NCBI GenBank assembly: GCA_016718655.1
Contig: JADKCV010000020.1
Location: 44,827-108,826, forward strand
From: Flavobacteriales bacterium
Lineage (GTDB): Bacteria > Bacteroidota > Bacteroidia > Flavobacteriales_F > PHOS-HE28
Direction: 5' to 3'
Length of the DNA: 64,000 bases
Shown here one piece after another: positions 47,001 through 54,526 of this stretch (within the stretch, counting starts at the first letter, position 1; each line of letters starts with the position of its first letter). A program made the translations under genes and the position numbers. The notes under the pieces were generated by a model. The model saw only the letters and a program-made list of their open reading frames with translations, made no database searches and was not told where the DNA came from.

Positions 47001-50000
47001 TCACTACCAAGGGCAGTGCGCAAGAGGTGCCGGGAGGGGGGCAGGCCAGACCAGGCTGGTAGTTGCCCAGGTTCCGGTCGCAAGCGCCGTCCGTTTCGTG
47101 CGTGAGCACCACGTTCACCACATCACCGATCGTGAAGGGTCCGATGTTCTCGATGTCGAACGCCACCAGTCCAGGGACCGTCGTGGCAGCACCACCATTC
47201 ACGGTGTATACCAGGTCGGTCGAGGCTCCGTCACCCGTGTCGAGCACCTCCACGTCCAGCGTGAAGCTGTAGGTGCCGCAATCCACGTTCTCGGTCACGG
47301 TACCGTTGGGGTCCGTGCAGCCAGCGGTGCATTCCACCTCGAACTCCCAAGTGGTCTGGTCGCCATCGGCACAGGTGCTGCCGCTGGTGGCCTGGATCTC
47401 CATGAAGATGGATTCACCCGCAGCGGATGTGCCCGTGAGACCGTTCAGGTTCGACACCGAGCTGGATGCGAGCAAGGTGCCCGCGTTGCTCGTGCCGCTG
47501 AATATGCGGACCACATCACTCGTATTGATCGTTCCGCCGACGAAGGTCAGCGTAACGGACTCACCCGCGTTCGGTGGGTTGAAGGTCCAGGTCCGGGTGT
47601 CCCCGTTCCGGTAGCAGTGCGTATAGGTCTCGGTCGATCCGCAGACCACATCCACCGGGCAGTTGCTGAACCGGCTTCCCAGGTCAGCGGTGCAACCCGT
47701 GGCACCGTTGGAGACGGTGATACTTACTTCATCACCTGCCGTGAACGGACCGAGGTTGGTGACACCGGCCAGGACACCGGTGAGTGGCGTTTGGGCCACA
47801 CCGTTGACACTGTATGCGATGGTCACCGATGCAGCGCCACCCAGGTCGGTGACATCCACATCCACATCGAACGAACTGGTACCGCAGTCGTCCACCACGG
47901 TGGCCGTAGCGGCAACGGGTGTGTTCGCGCAGTTGAGCGTCAGGCTGAACGCTCCTTCGTCCGCAGCACCGAAACCGAGCACATAGATGTAGTACGTCTC
48001 GTTGACGTCGGCTGTCCACGTTGCTTGGCTCAATGGCGCACAGAAGTCATCGTCGGTGGTCACGCAGACAAGGGCTCCGCAGCTACCGCTGTATACAGCG
48101 ATCTTGGAATCCCAGGTGGGTAACGTTCCGCAGATGCTGGCGGAGACCGAACCACAGAGGTTCTCGGCCACATACCATACACCTCCCGAAGTATTGTTCA
48201 GGAAGCCGTTGCACAACGAGGCTGGTGCACCTGTGGAGGTGGCGTTCACCGTAGTGCCGCTCAGCACATCTCCACACGCGATGGGAGTGGCCGAGGCGCA
48301 CTCATCGTTGGCGGGCGGTGGCGGGCAGGCCGCACCGGCGATGACGTTGATCCCATAGGGGCCGGTGGCTCCCGCTTGGTTCATCACACCGATGTAATAG
48401 GTACCTGCTGGCAGACTGGCGTAGGTGAGCGAAGCGCCCCCGTTCGGGCAGCTCAACACAGCGGTGGTGGCCGGGATGAAGCCGGCGGATTGTGGGCAGC
48501 CCACGAACAGGTTCGTGAACGCGTTGGTACGCGGTGGCGTGCTGGCGCAATAGTCGATCGTGAGCAGATCGGTGCAACCGGTCAGCGTGAACGCTTCCCA
48601 GGAGACCAGTGCTCCGAAGCCCTCGCCATCCGTGGCGCCGAAGTTGTTACCGGAAAGGAGGATCGCGCCTCCGGGAGCAACGGACGGGAACGTGGTGATG
48701 GACCCGCACGCATCGTAGGGTGGCTGCGAGTAGAACAGGAAGCCGTTCGAGTTGGCGCTGTAGTCAGCGCCACCACAGAACGAACGCACGTAGACCTGAT
48801 ACTGGGTAGGATGCACCAACCCAGGGATGGTGACCGGGGAAGTGGTCGTGGTGATGATCGTTCCTCCGCCTGCGCTGCCAGCGGTACCCGGGGTGAACCC
48901 TGGCGCACCATATTCAATGATGTAGCTGGTGGAGCCGTTCGGCGTGAAGCTCACGGCAGCGGAAGTGCCGCTCGTTCCGGACACCGAGATGCCCGTGGGT
49001 ACGAAGCACGTCGGGATCGGTTCGATCAGGATGTTATCGATGTATACACTGTTCCCGAAGTTGGAACGACCGCGGAAACGCACACGGTCCACGCCTGCTG
49101 GGAGCGCGAACGTGCGCGTGGCCCATTGTGCGGCGCTTGGAACGAAGTTCGTCCCAAGGGGTGCAGCGGTGTTCAGAAGACCACCTACATCGTTGGACAT
49201 GCCTTGCAGCAAGGCCCAGGTGGTACCGCCGTTCGAGGAGGTCTCCACAGCGATCGAATCGATCTCACCACCGGTGAAGGTCGTGCCGGCGACATCGAAG
49301 CGGATCTGCTGACCAGCACCTATCGCCGTGAATGTCGGGCTGGTGATCGTCAGGATCGTGTTGTTCGCAGCATTGAAGAAATCCCATTGAGAGGCTCCGG
49401 TGCCAGGTAGACCGTAGGCATTCACCGCACTCCGAAGAAGCGTTGCGGCCGCAGTGGCGCTCCAACAGTTCGATGGGTAGGTGACGGGTGCGAAATCCAC
49501 CGGGAAGGTGGTGGCCATGGACACACTGATGGGCGTGCTTGTGGCGGTAGTGGGGCTTCCTCCACCGGCAGGACAATCGACGTTGCAACGGTAGGAGGTG
49601 GGCACACTTTGAGTGACCACTTGCGTCGGTGCGTTCGTGCCGAACGCGGTCCATCCGCCGCCATTGTCGAATTCCCAACTGTAGTTGGCCAGATTCCCGA
49701 TCGAATTCTGCAGGCTAAGCGTGAAACTTTGTCCTGTGCAGGCACTGGCCACTGTAGCGACCGTGTTGCCTGGGGTAGGGGTGCCAGAACAAGGCGGTAC
49801 GAACATGAACCGGGCTGCTGCGCGGAAAGCGCTTGTCCCCAGAGCAGTTGTTCCGGAAACAGGAGCTGCTGCGCCATTGTACCTGCGTGAGGTAACGGCT
49901 GCTACACCGGAAGCGGCGTTACCCCGGGCACAATTGAAGATGTTGCCTGTATGGGTGACGTTGTCCGTTCGTACCACCAGCATGGCCAGGTTCCCGGCTG

Positions 50001-50454
50001 CTTGGGTGTAGGAGAACGGGGTGGTCAGGTCCACACCACTGAATCCTAATGAGGACCATGCGATGGAACCGCTGTACACCAAGGTCTTGCCTACTGTGGT
50101 GTAGACGCCAGCGGCCAACGTGGGGCTGGCCGTGGTGTATAGGTAAATGGCTACGTTGTTGTACGTATTCAGCGGTGCCGGTGAAGCGAAGGTGTTCTTC
50201 GAAAGCTCGATCCGGTTGATCGTGAAGTCCTGTGCGATCTCCGTGGCCAAATAAACATGCTCGCTGACATGATTCTGAGCACTGCCCATTGGTGCCAAGC
50301 CCGAGGTGCCTTGTCCTGCGTATGAAGCCCCGTCGATGGTGACGGTTACCTGGGCTGTCAGCCCTCCAGCTACAAGCAAGGCCGTGCTCAGGATCGAACG
50401 GCGCCAAAGAGAGGCTCGCGTTCGTTTTCCTGGTGGATTTTTGATTCCGTTCAT
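44056..50454 (-). CDS. Giant T9SS-secreted multidomain protein (cargo gene 1)
   Basis: The 2132-residue protein is the only intact member besides cargo gene 4. It has a signal peptide (RRSILSTALLVAGGLTAQ) and an N-terminal beta-sandwich with IAQDFTINRIELSKNTF. An Ig-like unit, a MAM-like domain (VYIDNILIEPI), an FN3 unit (TSAAVSFTPNGSTSYIIEYG) and several PPC-like domains opening PPANDxCA follow. CUB-like domains (VTLTFVGGT...RIFSGTSNAGTLL) separate the PPC-like units. The last about 456 residues are the constant module and type A sorting domain (LRMFPNPNRGD ... LVIQP). It is predicted to leave the cell by T9SS. Starts at ATG 50454, with CAACCAAAACC 7 nt upstream. Confidence 0.85.
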   Translation of the reverse strand: MNGIKNPPGKRTRASLWRRSILSTALLVAGGLTAQVTVTIDGASYAGQGTSGLAPMGSAQNHVSEHVYLATEIAQDFTINRIELSKNTFASPAPLNTYNNVAIYLYTTASPTLAAGVYTTVGKTLVYSGSIAWSSLGFSGVDLTTPFSYTQAAGNLAMLVVRTDNVTHTGNIFNCARGNAASGVAAVTSRRYNGAAAPVSGTTALGTSAFRAAARFMFVPPCSGTPTPGNTVATVASACTGQSFTLSLQNSIGNLANYSWEFDNGGGWTAFGTNAPTQVVTQSVPTSYRCNVDCPAGGGSPTTATSTPISVSMATTFPVDFAPVTYPSNCWSATAAATLLRSAVNAYGLPGTGASQWDFFNAANNTILTITSPTFTAIGAGQQIRFDVAGTTFTGGEIDSIAVETSSNGGTTWALLQGMSNDVGGLLNTAAPLGTNFVPSAAQWATRTFALPAGVDRVRFRGRSNFGNSVYIDNILIEPIPTCFVPTGISVSGTSGTSAAVSFTPNGSTSYIIEYGAPGFTPGTAGSAGGGTIITTTTSPVTIPGLVHPTQYQVYVRSFCGGADYSANSNGFLFYSQPPYDACGSITTFPSVAPGGAILLSGNNFGATDGEGFGALVSWEAFTLTGCTDLLTIDYCASTPPRTNAFTNLFVGCPQSAGFIPATTAVLSCPNGGASLTYASLPAGTYYIGVMNQAGATGPYGINVIAGAACPPPPANDECASATPIACGDVLSGTTVNATSTGAPASLCNGFLNNTSGGVWYVAENLCGSVSASICGTLPTWDSKIAVYSGSCGALVCVTTDDDFCAPLSQATWTADVNETYYIYVLGFGAADEGAFSLTLNCANTPVAATATVVDDCGTSSFDVDVDVTDLGGAASVTIAYSVNGVAQTPLTGVLAGVTNLGPFTAGDEVSITVSNGATGCTADLGSRFSNCPVDVVCGSTETYTHCYRNGDTRTWTFNPPNAGESVTLTFVGGTINTSDVVRIFSGTSNAGTLLASSSVSNLNGLTGTSAAGESIFMEIQATSGSTCADGDQTTWEFEVECTAGCTDPNGTVTENVDCGTYSFTLDVEVLDTGDGASTDLVYTVNGGAATTVPGLVAFDIENIGPFTIGDVVNVVLTHETDGACDRNLGNYQPGLACPPPGTSCALPLVVSSFPYTQSNTTCGKGNDLVGTQCGLGANYGGGEDFVYQLNIGTTGDYQINLQLSGGASFAGWFLKSSGNCTNAGACVSNAVTTAVNGLASGIVNLTAGTYFLIIDSRPLPNCVAYTVSVTPFTFLPGDNCNNAIPLTTGASCAPTAGSVAGMTQTIVAGPCGGTADDDIWYSFVASATSQIVTLDADFDAVLEVRSGACNGANLACADNNFAAGIEELIATGLTIGNTYFVRIWSWSGTVQATPAFDICVVDPPPPPANDACANAQVLTVNDPADCPANAVSGDNSFADDEGTAFSCFVGGPYNDVWYSFNSGAFTSVSYSVTNFTLLSIVVEVYEANCGGTSVFCGLGVAGLTGNIPTTPGTEYLMRIASEAGGGGTFDLCLNATPPPPANDDCANAIALAGCNTSIAGTTVAANGTDSPGDNCGTTSNTSPGVWYTVEGWGGGMTAGVCGSTTADSKIAVYTGSCGAFTCVAGNDDFCGLQSAVSWNGTLGTTYYIYVFAFGATTEYDFTLEVTCGDNQQTCPDNGLTLEFQTDEFSGETTWEIVPDGFNTPACAGGGAFPADATVTDFCCLPDGCYRLRVLDSFGDGMVSTNGYVGGYILRTTGTNDRIIDNRNNFDGVFDGDVSAISGGQGFCLPISNDKLIYTSCDKLDWITGQYVVAAPNAAVSAEWVLNGANNVQDANSGYEFWIFDPNGSYSFRRFRSHNQSDGFGPASATRACHMKLNNWGVASQVPANTLMNVRVRARINGVNGQFGSACRLEVNPTLAACPRTNLMDIPGNQYLSCGATRAWGTGNFVHARSVSGANRYQFRFRLPAEGFEVVRTTTTYFTQLNWVVLPLQDGKTYDVDVRVSKDGGATWCHSDDPWGTVCQLTIDNTPAGNGNQNFAGINEAGELRMFPNPNRGDVLTFSLSAIEEGVNTVSVDIYDLTGKRMSARTIAVADGNVNTVIDLNGELAAGMYLVNITAGDKTYTERLVIQP

Positions 50455-50461
50455 GAGATAG

Positions 50462-50472
50462 GGTTTTGGTTG
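50462..50472 (-). promoter_or_regulatory. Conserved leader element, cargo gene 1
   Basis: CAACCAAAACC lies on the minus strand exactly 7 nt before ATG 50454, with spacer CTATCTC. It is the third copy of the element. Confidence 0.6.
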
Positions 50473-50675
50473 GATTGGGTCGATGGTGTGGGCAGTTCAC
50501 CACTTTCATTCAGCAGCCCGTTTCGGGCAAATGGGTCCGCTGTCGGCGGTACAAAGGCAACTAGGAGACTTTGTTACGCCTGGATGTTCATGGGAGGGCT
50601 ACTGTGTACAGATCGGTCAAACGTGACGGTGGTTTGTTGGCTTGGTTGACTGGCGTCCATTCGGATCACTGTGAT

Positions 50676-50707
50676 CGAATGTATCGGAGTTTGACAATAA
50701 CAGGCAA
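50676..50707 (-). promoter_or_regulatory. Promoter of cargo gene 1
   Basis: On the minus strand, TTG (50707-50705), 21 nt, then TACATTCG (50683-50676) fit the consensus with one mismatch. The -7 box abuts an inverted repeat that could be an operator. Confidence 0.45.
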
Positions 50708-50821
50708 GGGTTGAAGTCTTTTTTTTCGTGTTAGGCAACCATTGACCCAACGTTACGTCTTTGCATCTTTCGCGCTGAGGGTCCTTGTACCCTTCCGAGG
50801 TGATGCCGCTATCTTTCGACC

Positions 50822-52273
50822 ATGCACCCGTCGACCGGCCCGCGAGAAGTCCCCTTGTTCCATGCGTTGATCCCGTTGCTGGTGCTCATCGCTTTATTGG
50901 TGCTCAATGTGGTGGTATTCGGCGATGCCGGGCTGGAAGGACCGAACCAATTGGCACTGTTGTTGGCCGCTGCCGTGGCGATGGTGGTCGGCATGTTCCA
51001 CGGTGGCACCGTGGAACACCTGTTGGAACATGCCTATGCCAGTATCCGCACCGCTCTTGGCGCCCTGCTCATCCTGCTGTTGATCGGAGCCCTTTCCGCT
51101 GCTTGGTTGGTGGCCGGTATCGTACCTGCCATGATCCACCATGGACTCCTATTGCTTCATCCGAGCTATTTCCTGGTGGCCGCGTGCATCGCCTGTTCAT
51201 TCGTGTCATTGGCCACAGGAAGTTCCTGGAGCACCGCTGCCACGGTGGGCATCGCGCTCATGGGCATCGGCACTGCATTGGGCATCCATGCCGGCCTCGT
51301 GGCCGGTGCCATCATCAGTGGTGCTTATTTCGGCGATAAACTGAGTCCGTTGAGCGATACCACCAACCTCGCTCCAGCCGTGGCCGGTACCGAGCTGTTC
51401 GCGCACATCCGGTACATGCTGATCACCACGGTGCCTTCCTTGGCGATAACCCTGTTGCTCTTCCTGGTGATCGGGTTATGGACCGCCCCGGTCGGTGCTG
51501 TGGAAGGCCTCGGTCCCATCCATGCGGCCATCACCGGCCGGTTCGCGGTAGGGTGGTGGTCCTACCTCGTCCCGGTGGCGATCATCCTGCTCATCTGGCG
51601 CAAGGTCCCCGCGCTCCCCGCCCTGTTCCTAGGGATCCTCCTGGGCATGTTGTTCGCCGCCATCTTCCAGCAGGACCTGTTACGAGACCTCGCTGACGGT
51701 GCCACTGGCCCACGCGCCATGTACCAGGTGTTGGTCAGTGCAGTAGGGAAGGGCGCGAGCATCAGCACGGGCCAACCGGCGGTGGATGAGCTGCTTTCAA
51801 GCGGAGGGATGGCCGGAATGATGGGCACCGTCTGGCTCATCCTGTGCGCGATGACGTTCGGTGGGGTGATGGAGGGCGCAGGCCTCTTGCAACGTATCAC
51901 CGGTTCGCTCATGGGCCTGGTCCGTGGAGATGGTTCCCTGGTGGCCACCACCGCTGCCAGTTGTGTGCTCACCAATGTCACCGCTTCGGACCAATACCTG
52001 AGCATCGTGGTGCCAGGACGCATGTTCGCACCTGTCTTCGCTGAACGAGGCCTGGACCCACGGGTGTTGAGCCGTACCTTGGAGGATAGTGGAACCGTGA
52101 CGTCGGCCCTGGTGCCTTGGAACACCTGCGGGGCCTATATGAGCGGGGTGCTGGGCGTGGCCACCATGACCTACCTCCCATTCTGTTTCTTCAACCTCAT
52201 CAGCCCACTGATGACGGTCCTGGTCGCGGCCATCGGGTACCGGATCCTGAAGGTTCCGGTGCGCACCAGCTGA
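50822..52273 (+). CDS. nhaC: Na+/H+ antiporter, NhaC family
   Basis: The 483-residue inner-membrane protein has about 12 hydrophobic helices. The NhaC-type core includes ATGSSWSTAATVGIALMGIG, then GAIISGAYFGDKLSPLSDTTNLAPA. Later conserved segments are CVLTNVTASDQYLSIVVPGRMF and RTLEDSGTVTSALVPWNTCGAYMSGVLGV. Members exchange sodium for protons, or amino acids such as malate and lactate in relatives; the exact substrate is not certain. A TATCTTTCG box just before the ATG suggests a very short leader. The next gene starts 34 nt downstream. Confidence 0.88.
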   Translation: MHPSTGPREVPLFHALIPLLVLIALLVLNVVVFGDAGLEGPNQLALLLAAAVAMVVGMFHGGTVEHLLEHAYASIRTALGALLILLLIGALSAAWLVAGIVPAMIHHGLLLLHPSYFLVAACIACSFVSLATGSSWSTAATVGIALMGIGTALGIHAGLVAGAIISGAYFGDKLSPLSDTTNLAPAVAGTELFAHIRYMLITTVPSLAITLLLFLVIGLWTAPVGAVEGLGPIHAAITGRFAVGWWSYLVPVAIILLIWRKVPALPALFLGILLGMLFAAIFQQDLLRDLADGATGPRAMYQVLVSAVGKGASISTGQPAVDELLSSGGMAGMMGTVWLILCAMTFGGVMEGAGLLQRITGSLMGLVRGDGSLVATTAASCVLTNVTASDQYLSIVVPGRMFAPVFAERGLDPRVLSRTLEDSGTVTSALVPWNTCGAYMSGVLGVATMTYLPFCFFNLISPLMTVLVAAIGYRILKVPVRTS

Positions 52274-52306
52274 AACCCGCGCCGGTATCGGACGTACAAC
52301 GCCACC

Positions 52307-53050
52307 ATGAGGTGTTCCGTCCGTTCGTTGATTCTGCTGCTTTCCACGTATTCCATGCAGGGTATGGCCCAGTCCGATAGCTTGATGCTGTCCATGGATG
52401 AGCACTATGTCATGGGTGATGCCGGTGAGGATCCTTCACCCGAGCTCCACGCTTACGACCACATGAACAAGGCGCTCGGTGCGGACTCGGTGCGGCTTTG
52501 TGGTGGAGTTCCTTGTTCGGGGTGGGTGCAGGACCTTTACCCGGATGGTGTCCTCAAGCATCGAGGCCATTATCAAGAGGGCTACCTCACGCTCTACCGG
52601 AACTACTATTCGACCGGCACCTTGGAGCGCGAGTTCCGGCAGGTGGACGCCATCCGATCCCTGATGCGGACCTATCATCCCAACGGGACCCTGCGCTCCG
52701 AGGCCAGGTATGTGGATGGCGCCATCGTTAGCTACCAGGACAATTACGTCAACGGCAAGTTGCGGTACGCGGAGGAGCGCGATCGCAAGGAAGGCTTCTT
52801 CACACGCATGGACCTGTTCACTGCGGCGGGTGAGCCCGTGAGCTTGTTCCAACTCGTGGATCGCAAGCAATTGGAGTTCGAGTTGAAGGAATACCATCCC
52901 GGCGGCGTATTGAAGACCTCCGGACGTGCACGCTATGACCGCTCGCGCATGGATACACAGCGCATGGGCGTGTGGCAGCACTATGGTCTTGATGGAGCTG
53001 TGGTCCGTGAGGACCACTACCAGGACGGTAAGCTCGCGAGCGTAAAGTGA
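52307..53050 (+). CDS. Secreted YwqK-like (MORN-type repeat) protein
   Basis: The 247-residue protein has a signal peptide ending STYSMQGMAQ. It then has repeated units of about 22 residues with the pattern YxxGxLxxExxYxxG (LYPDGVLKHRGHYQEG; YYSTGTLEREFRQVD; YHPNGTLRSEARYVDG; YHPGGVLKTSGRARY; HYGLDGAVVREDHYQDG). These are the repeats of YwqK/MORN-2 proteins, common in Bacteroidota and without a proven function. There is no sorting domain, so it is probably periplasmic. Confidence 0.75.
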   Translation: MRCSVRSLILLLSTYSMQGMAQSDSLMLSMDEHYVMGDAGEDPSPELHAYDHMNKALGADSVRLCGGVPCSGWVQDLYPDGVLKHRGHYQEGYLTLYRNYYSTGTLEREFRQVDAIRSLMRTYHPNGTLRSEARYVDGAIVSYQDNYVNGKLRYAEERDRKEGFFTRMDLFTAAGEPVSLFQLVDRKQLEFELKEYHPGGVLKTSGRARYDRSRMDTQRMGVWQHYGLDGAVVREDHYQDGKLASVK

Positions 53051-53078
53051 TCCTCGTCGGATCCGACCGATCCCTGGC

Positions 53079-53717
53079 TCAGCCCACCGCCTGCTCGGGC
53101 TTGTAACGCATGATATCGATACCTGCGGTGCACAGATCATGTTCCGCGGCGATGGCGTTGCTGGCGATCAGTACCGTGCGACCGGCAATGTGCTTCCGCA
53201 CCAGTTCGCGGTACCATGCGATCGCATCGGCATCGAGGTTGCTCGTGGGCTCATCGAGAAGTAATAGGGGTGTATCGCTCAGAATGGCGAGCGCGAGCTT
53301 CAAACGTTGCTTCATGCCACTGCTGAAGTGGAGCACGGGCTTCTCCATCGCATGTTCCAAGTAGGCGATACGGGCCACGTCGGCCATGGTCAACCCTTCC
53401 CGCAACCGCTTGATGCGGAAGTGGAACTCCAACGTTTGGTTCAGACTGAGATCCTCGTACAGTCCCAAGTAAGGGGCGGCGACCACCACATACGGATAGA
53501 CCGCGTCCTCGGCCAACGGATGTCCGTGATGCCGGTGCTCAATGGTTCCTTTGGTAGGGGTCAACGCTCCCCCGATCAGTTGTAGCAGGGTGCTCTTCCC
53601 ACTACCATTGGGACCGAGGATGGCGGTGTGACCGCCTGCAGCGAGGGAGAGGTCCACGTTCTGGAACACCACCTCGCGCCCGAAATGTTTCGCGATGCCG
53701 TGCAGGAGGATCTCCAT
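53079..53717 (-). CDS. ABC transporter ATP-binding protein
   Basis: The 212-residue single ATPase domain has Walker A GPNGSGKST (35-43), signature FSSGMKQR, Walker B LLLLDEPTS and a switch-like SNAIAAEHD in place of the usual histidine region. The size and short form resemble CcmA-type or stand-alone ATPases. No permease gene is adjacent, so the substrate is unknown. ATG 53717 (MEILLHG) is preferred to the ATG at 53729, which falls near the lpxA stop. lpxA lies 15 nt upstream on the same strand. Confidence 0.85.
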   Translation of the reverse strand: MEILLHGIAKHFGREVVFQNVDLSLAAGGHTAILGPNGSGKSTLLQLIGGALTPTKGTIEHRHHGHPLAEDAVYPYVVVAAPYLGLYEDLSLNQTLEFHFRIKRLREGLTMADVARIAYLEHAMEKPVLHFSSGMKQRLKLALAILSDTPLLLLDEPTSNLDADAIAWYRELVRKHIAGRTVLIASNAIAAEHDLCTAGIDIMRYKPEQAVG

Positions 53718-53732
53718 GGCGGGCGTCAACGA

Positions 53733-54515
53733 CTATTCAGCCAGACCCCGCATGATCCCCTTGGGACTGTTGCGGATGAAATCGAGGATGCTTCCCCGTT
53801 CAGGACTGCGGGGCAGGGTCTGTTCCACGTTCTGCACGGCGCGGTCCACGTTGGTGTTGCGCACGAATATCTCGCGGTAGATGTCCTCGATCCGCGCCAC
53901 CGCCTCATCATCGAAACCTCGACGGCGCAGGCCCACCACGTTCACGCCCACGTAGCTGAGCGGCTCCCGAGCGGCCTTCACATAGGGTGGCACGTTCTTC
54001 CGTACCAGGCTGGCGCCGGCGATGAAGCTGTGGGCACCGATGTGGATGAACTGTTGCACCGCCACGTTGCCTTCCAGGATGGCCCAATCATCAATGGTGA
54101 CGTGGCCGGCCAGGTTCACACTGTTGGCGATGACGATGTTGTTGCCCAGGATGCAATCGTGTGCCAGGTGGACGTATGCCATCAACAGGCAATTGCTACC
54201 GACCGCGGTCTTCAGCCGGTCGGCCGTGCCCCGGTTGATGGTGACGCACTCGCGGATGGTGGTGCCGTCACCCACCTCGGCAGTGGTGTGCTCACCGGCG
54301 AACTTCAGGTCCTGCGGAATGGCGCCGATCACGGCGCCGGGGAAGATGCGGCAGTTGCGACCGATGCGCGCGCCGTTCATGAGGACCGCATTGGGGCCGA
54401 TCCAGGTGCCTTCACCCACCACCACATCGCCTTGGATGGTGGCGAATGGTTCCACAGTGACACCGGTGCCCAGCTTGGCGTCGGGATGGACGTATGCGAG
54501 AGGGGAGATGCTCAT
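53733..54515 (-). CDS. lpxA: UDP-N-acetylglucosamine acyltransferase
   Basis: The 260-residue protein performs the first step of lipid A synthesis, adding a hydroxyacyl chain to UDP-GlcNAc. It has hexapeptide repeats of the left-handed beta-helix (TGVTVEPFATIQGDVVVGEG; GARIGRNCRIFPGAVIG). The active-site segment LLMAYVHLAHDC places the catalytic histidine at residue 119. The substrate-binding stretch NSVNLAGHVTIDDWAILEGN precedes the C-terminal helical domain. It follows lpxC-fabZ by 11 nt in one operon. Confidence 0.96.
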   Translation of the reverse strand: MSISPLAYVHPDAKLGTGVTVEPFATIQGDVVVGEGTWIGPNAVLMNGARIGRNCRIFPGAVIGAIPQDLKFAGEHTTAEVGDGTTIRECVTINRGTADRLKTAVGSNCLLMAYVHLAHDCILGNNIVIANSVNLAGHVTIDDWAILEGNVAVQQFIHIGAHSFIAGASLVRKNVPPYVKAAREPLSYVGVNVVGLRRRGFDDEAVARIEDIYREIFVRNTNVDRAVQNVEQTLPRSPERGSILDFIRNSPKGIMRGLAE

Positions 54516-54526
54516 CCTTGGTGGTG

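Larger units (their letters stand above)
50455..50821. other. Divergent intergenic region between cargo gene 1 and the antiporter
   Basis: 367 nt without a supported gene. It holds the roughly 220-nt leader and promoter of cargo gene 1, an inverted repeat GATCAC-T-GTGATC at 50664-50676 touching that promoter, and a run of eight or more T at about 50,719. A TATCTTTCG box at 50810-50818 stands just before the antiporter start and may be its -7 element. Confidence 0.55.
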
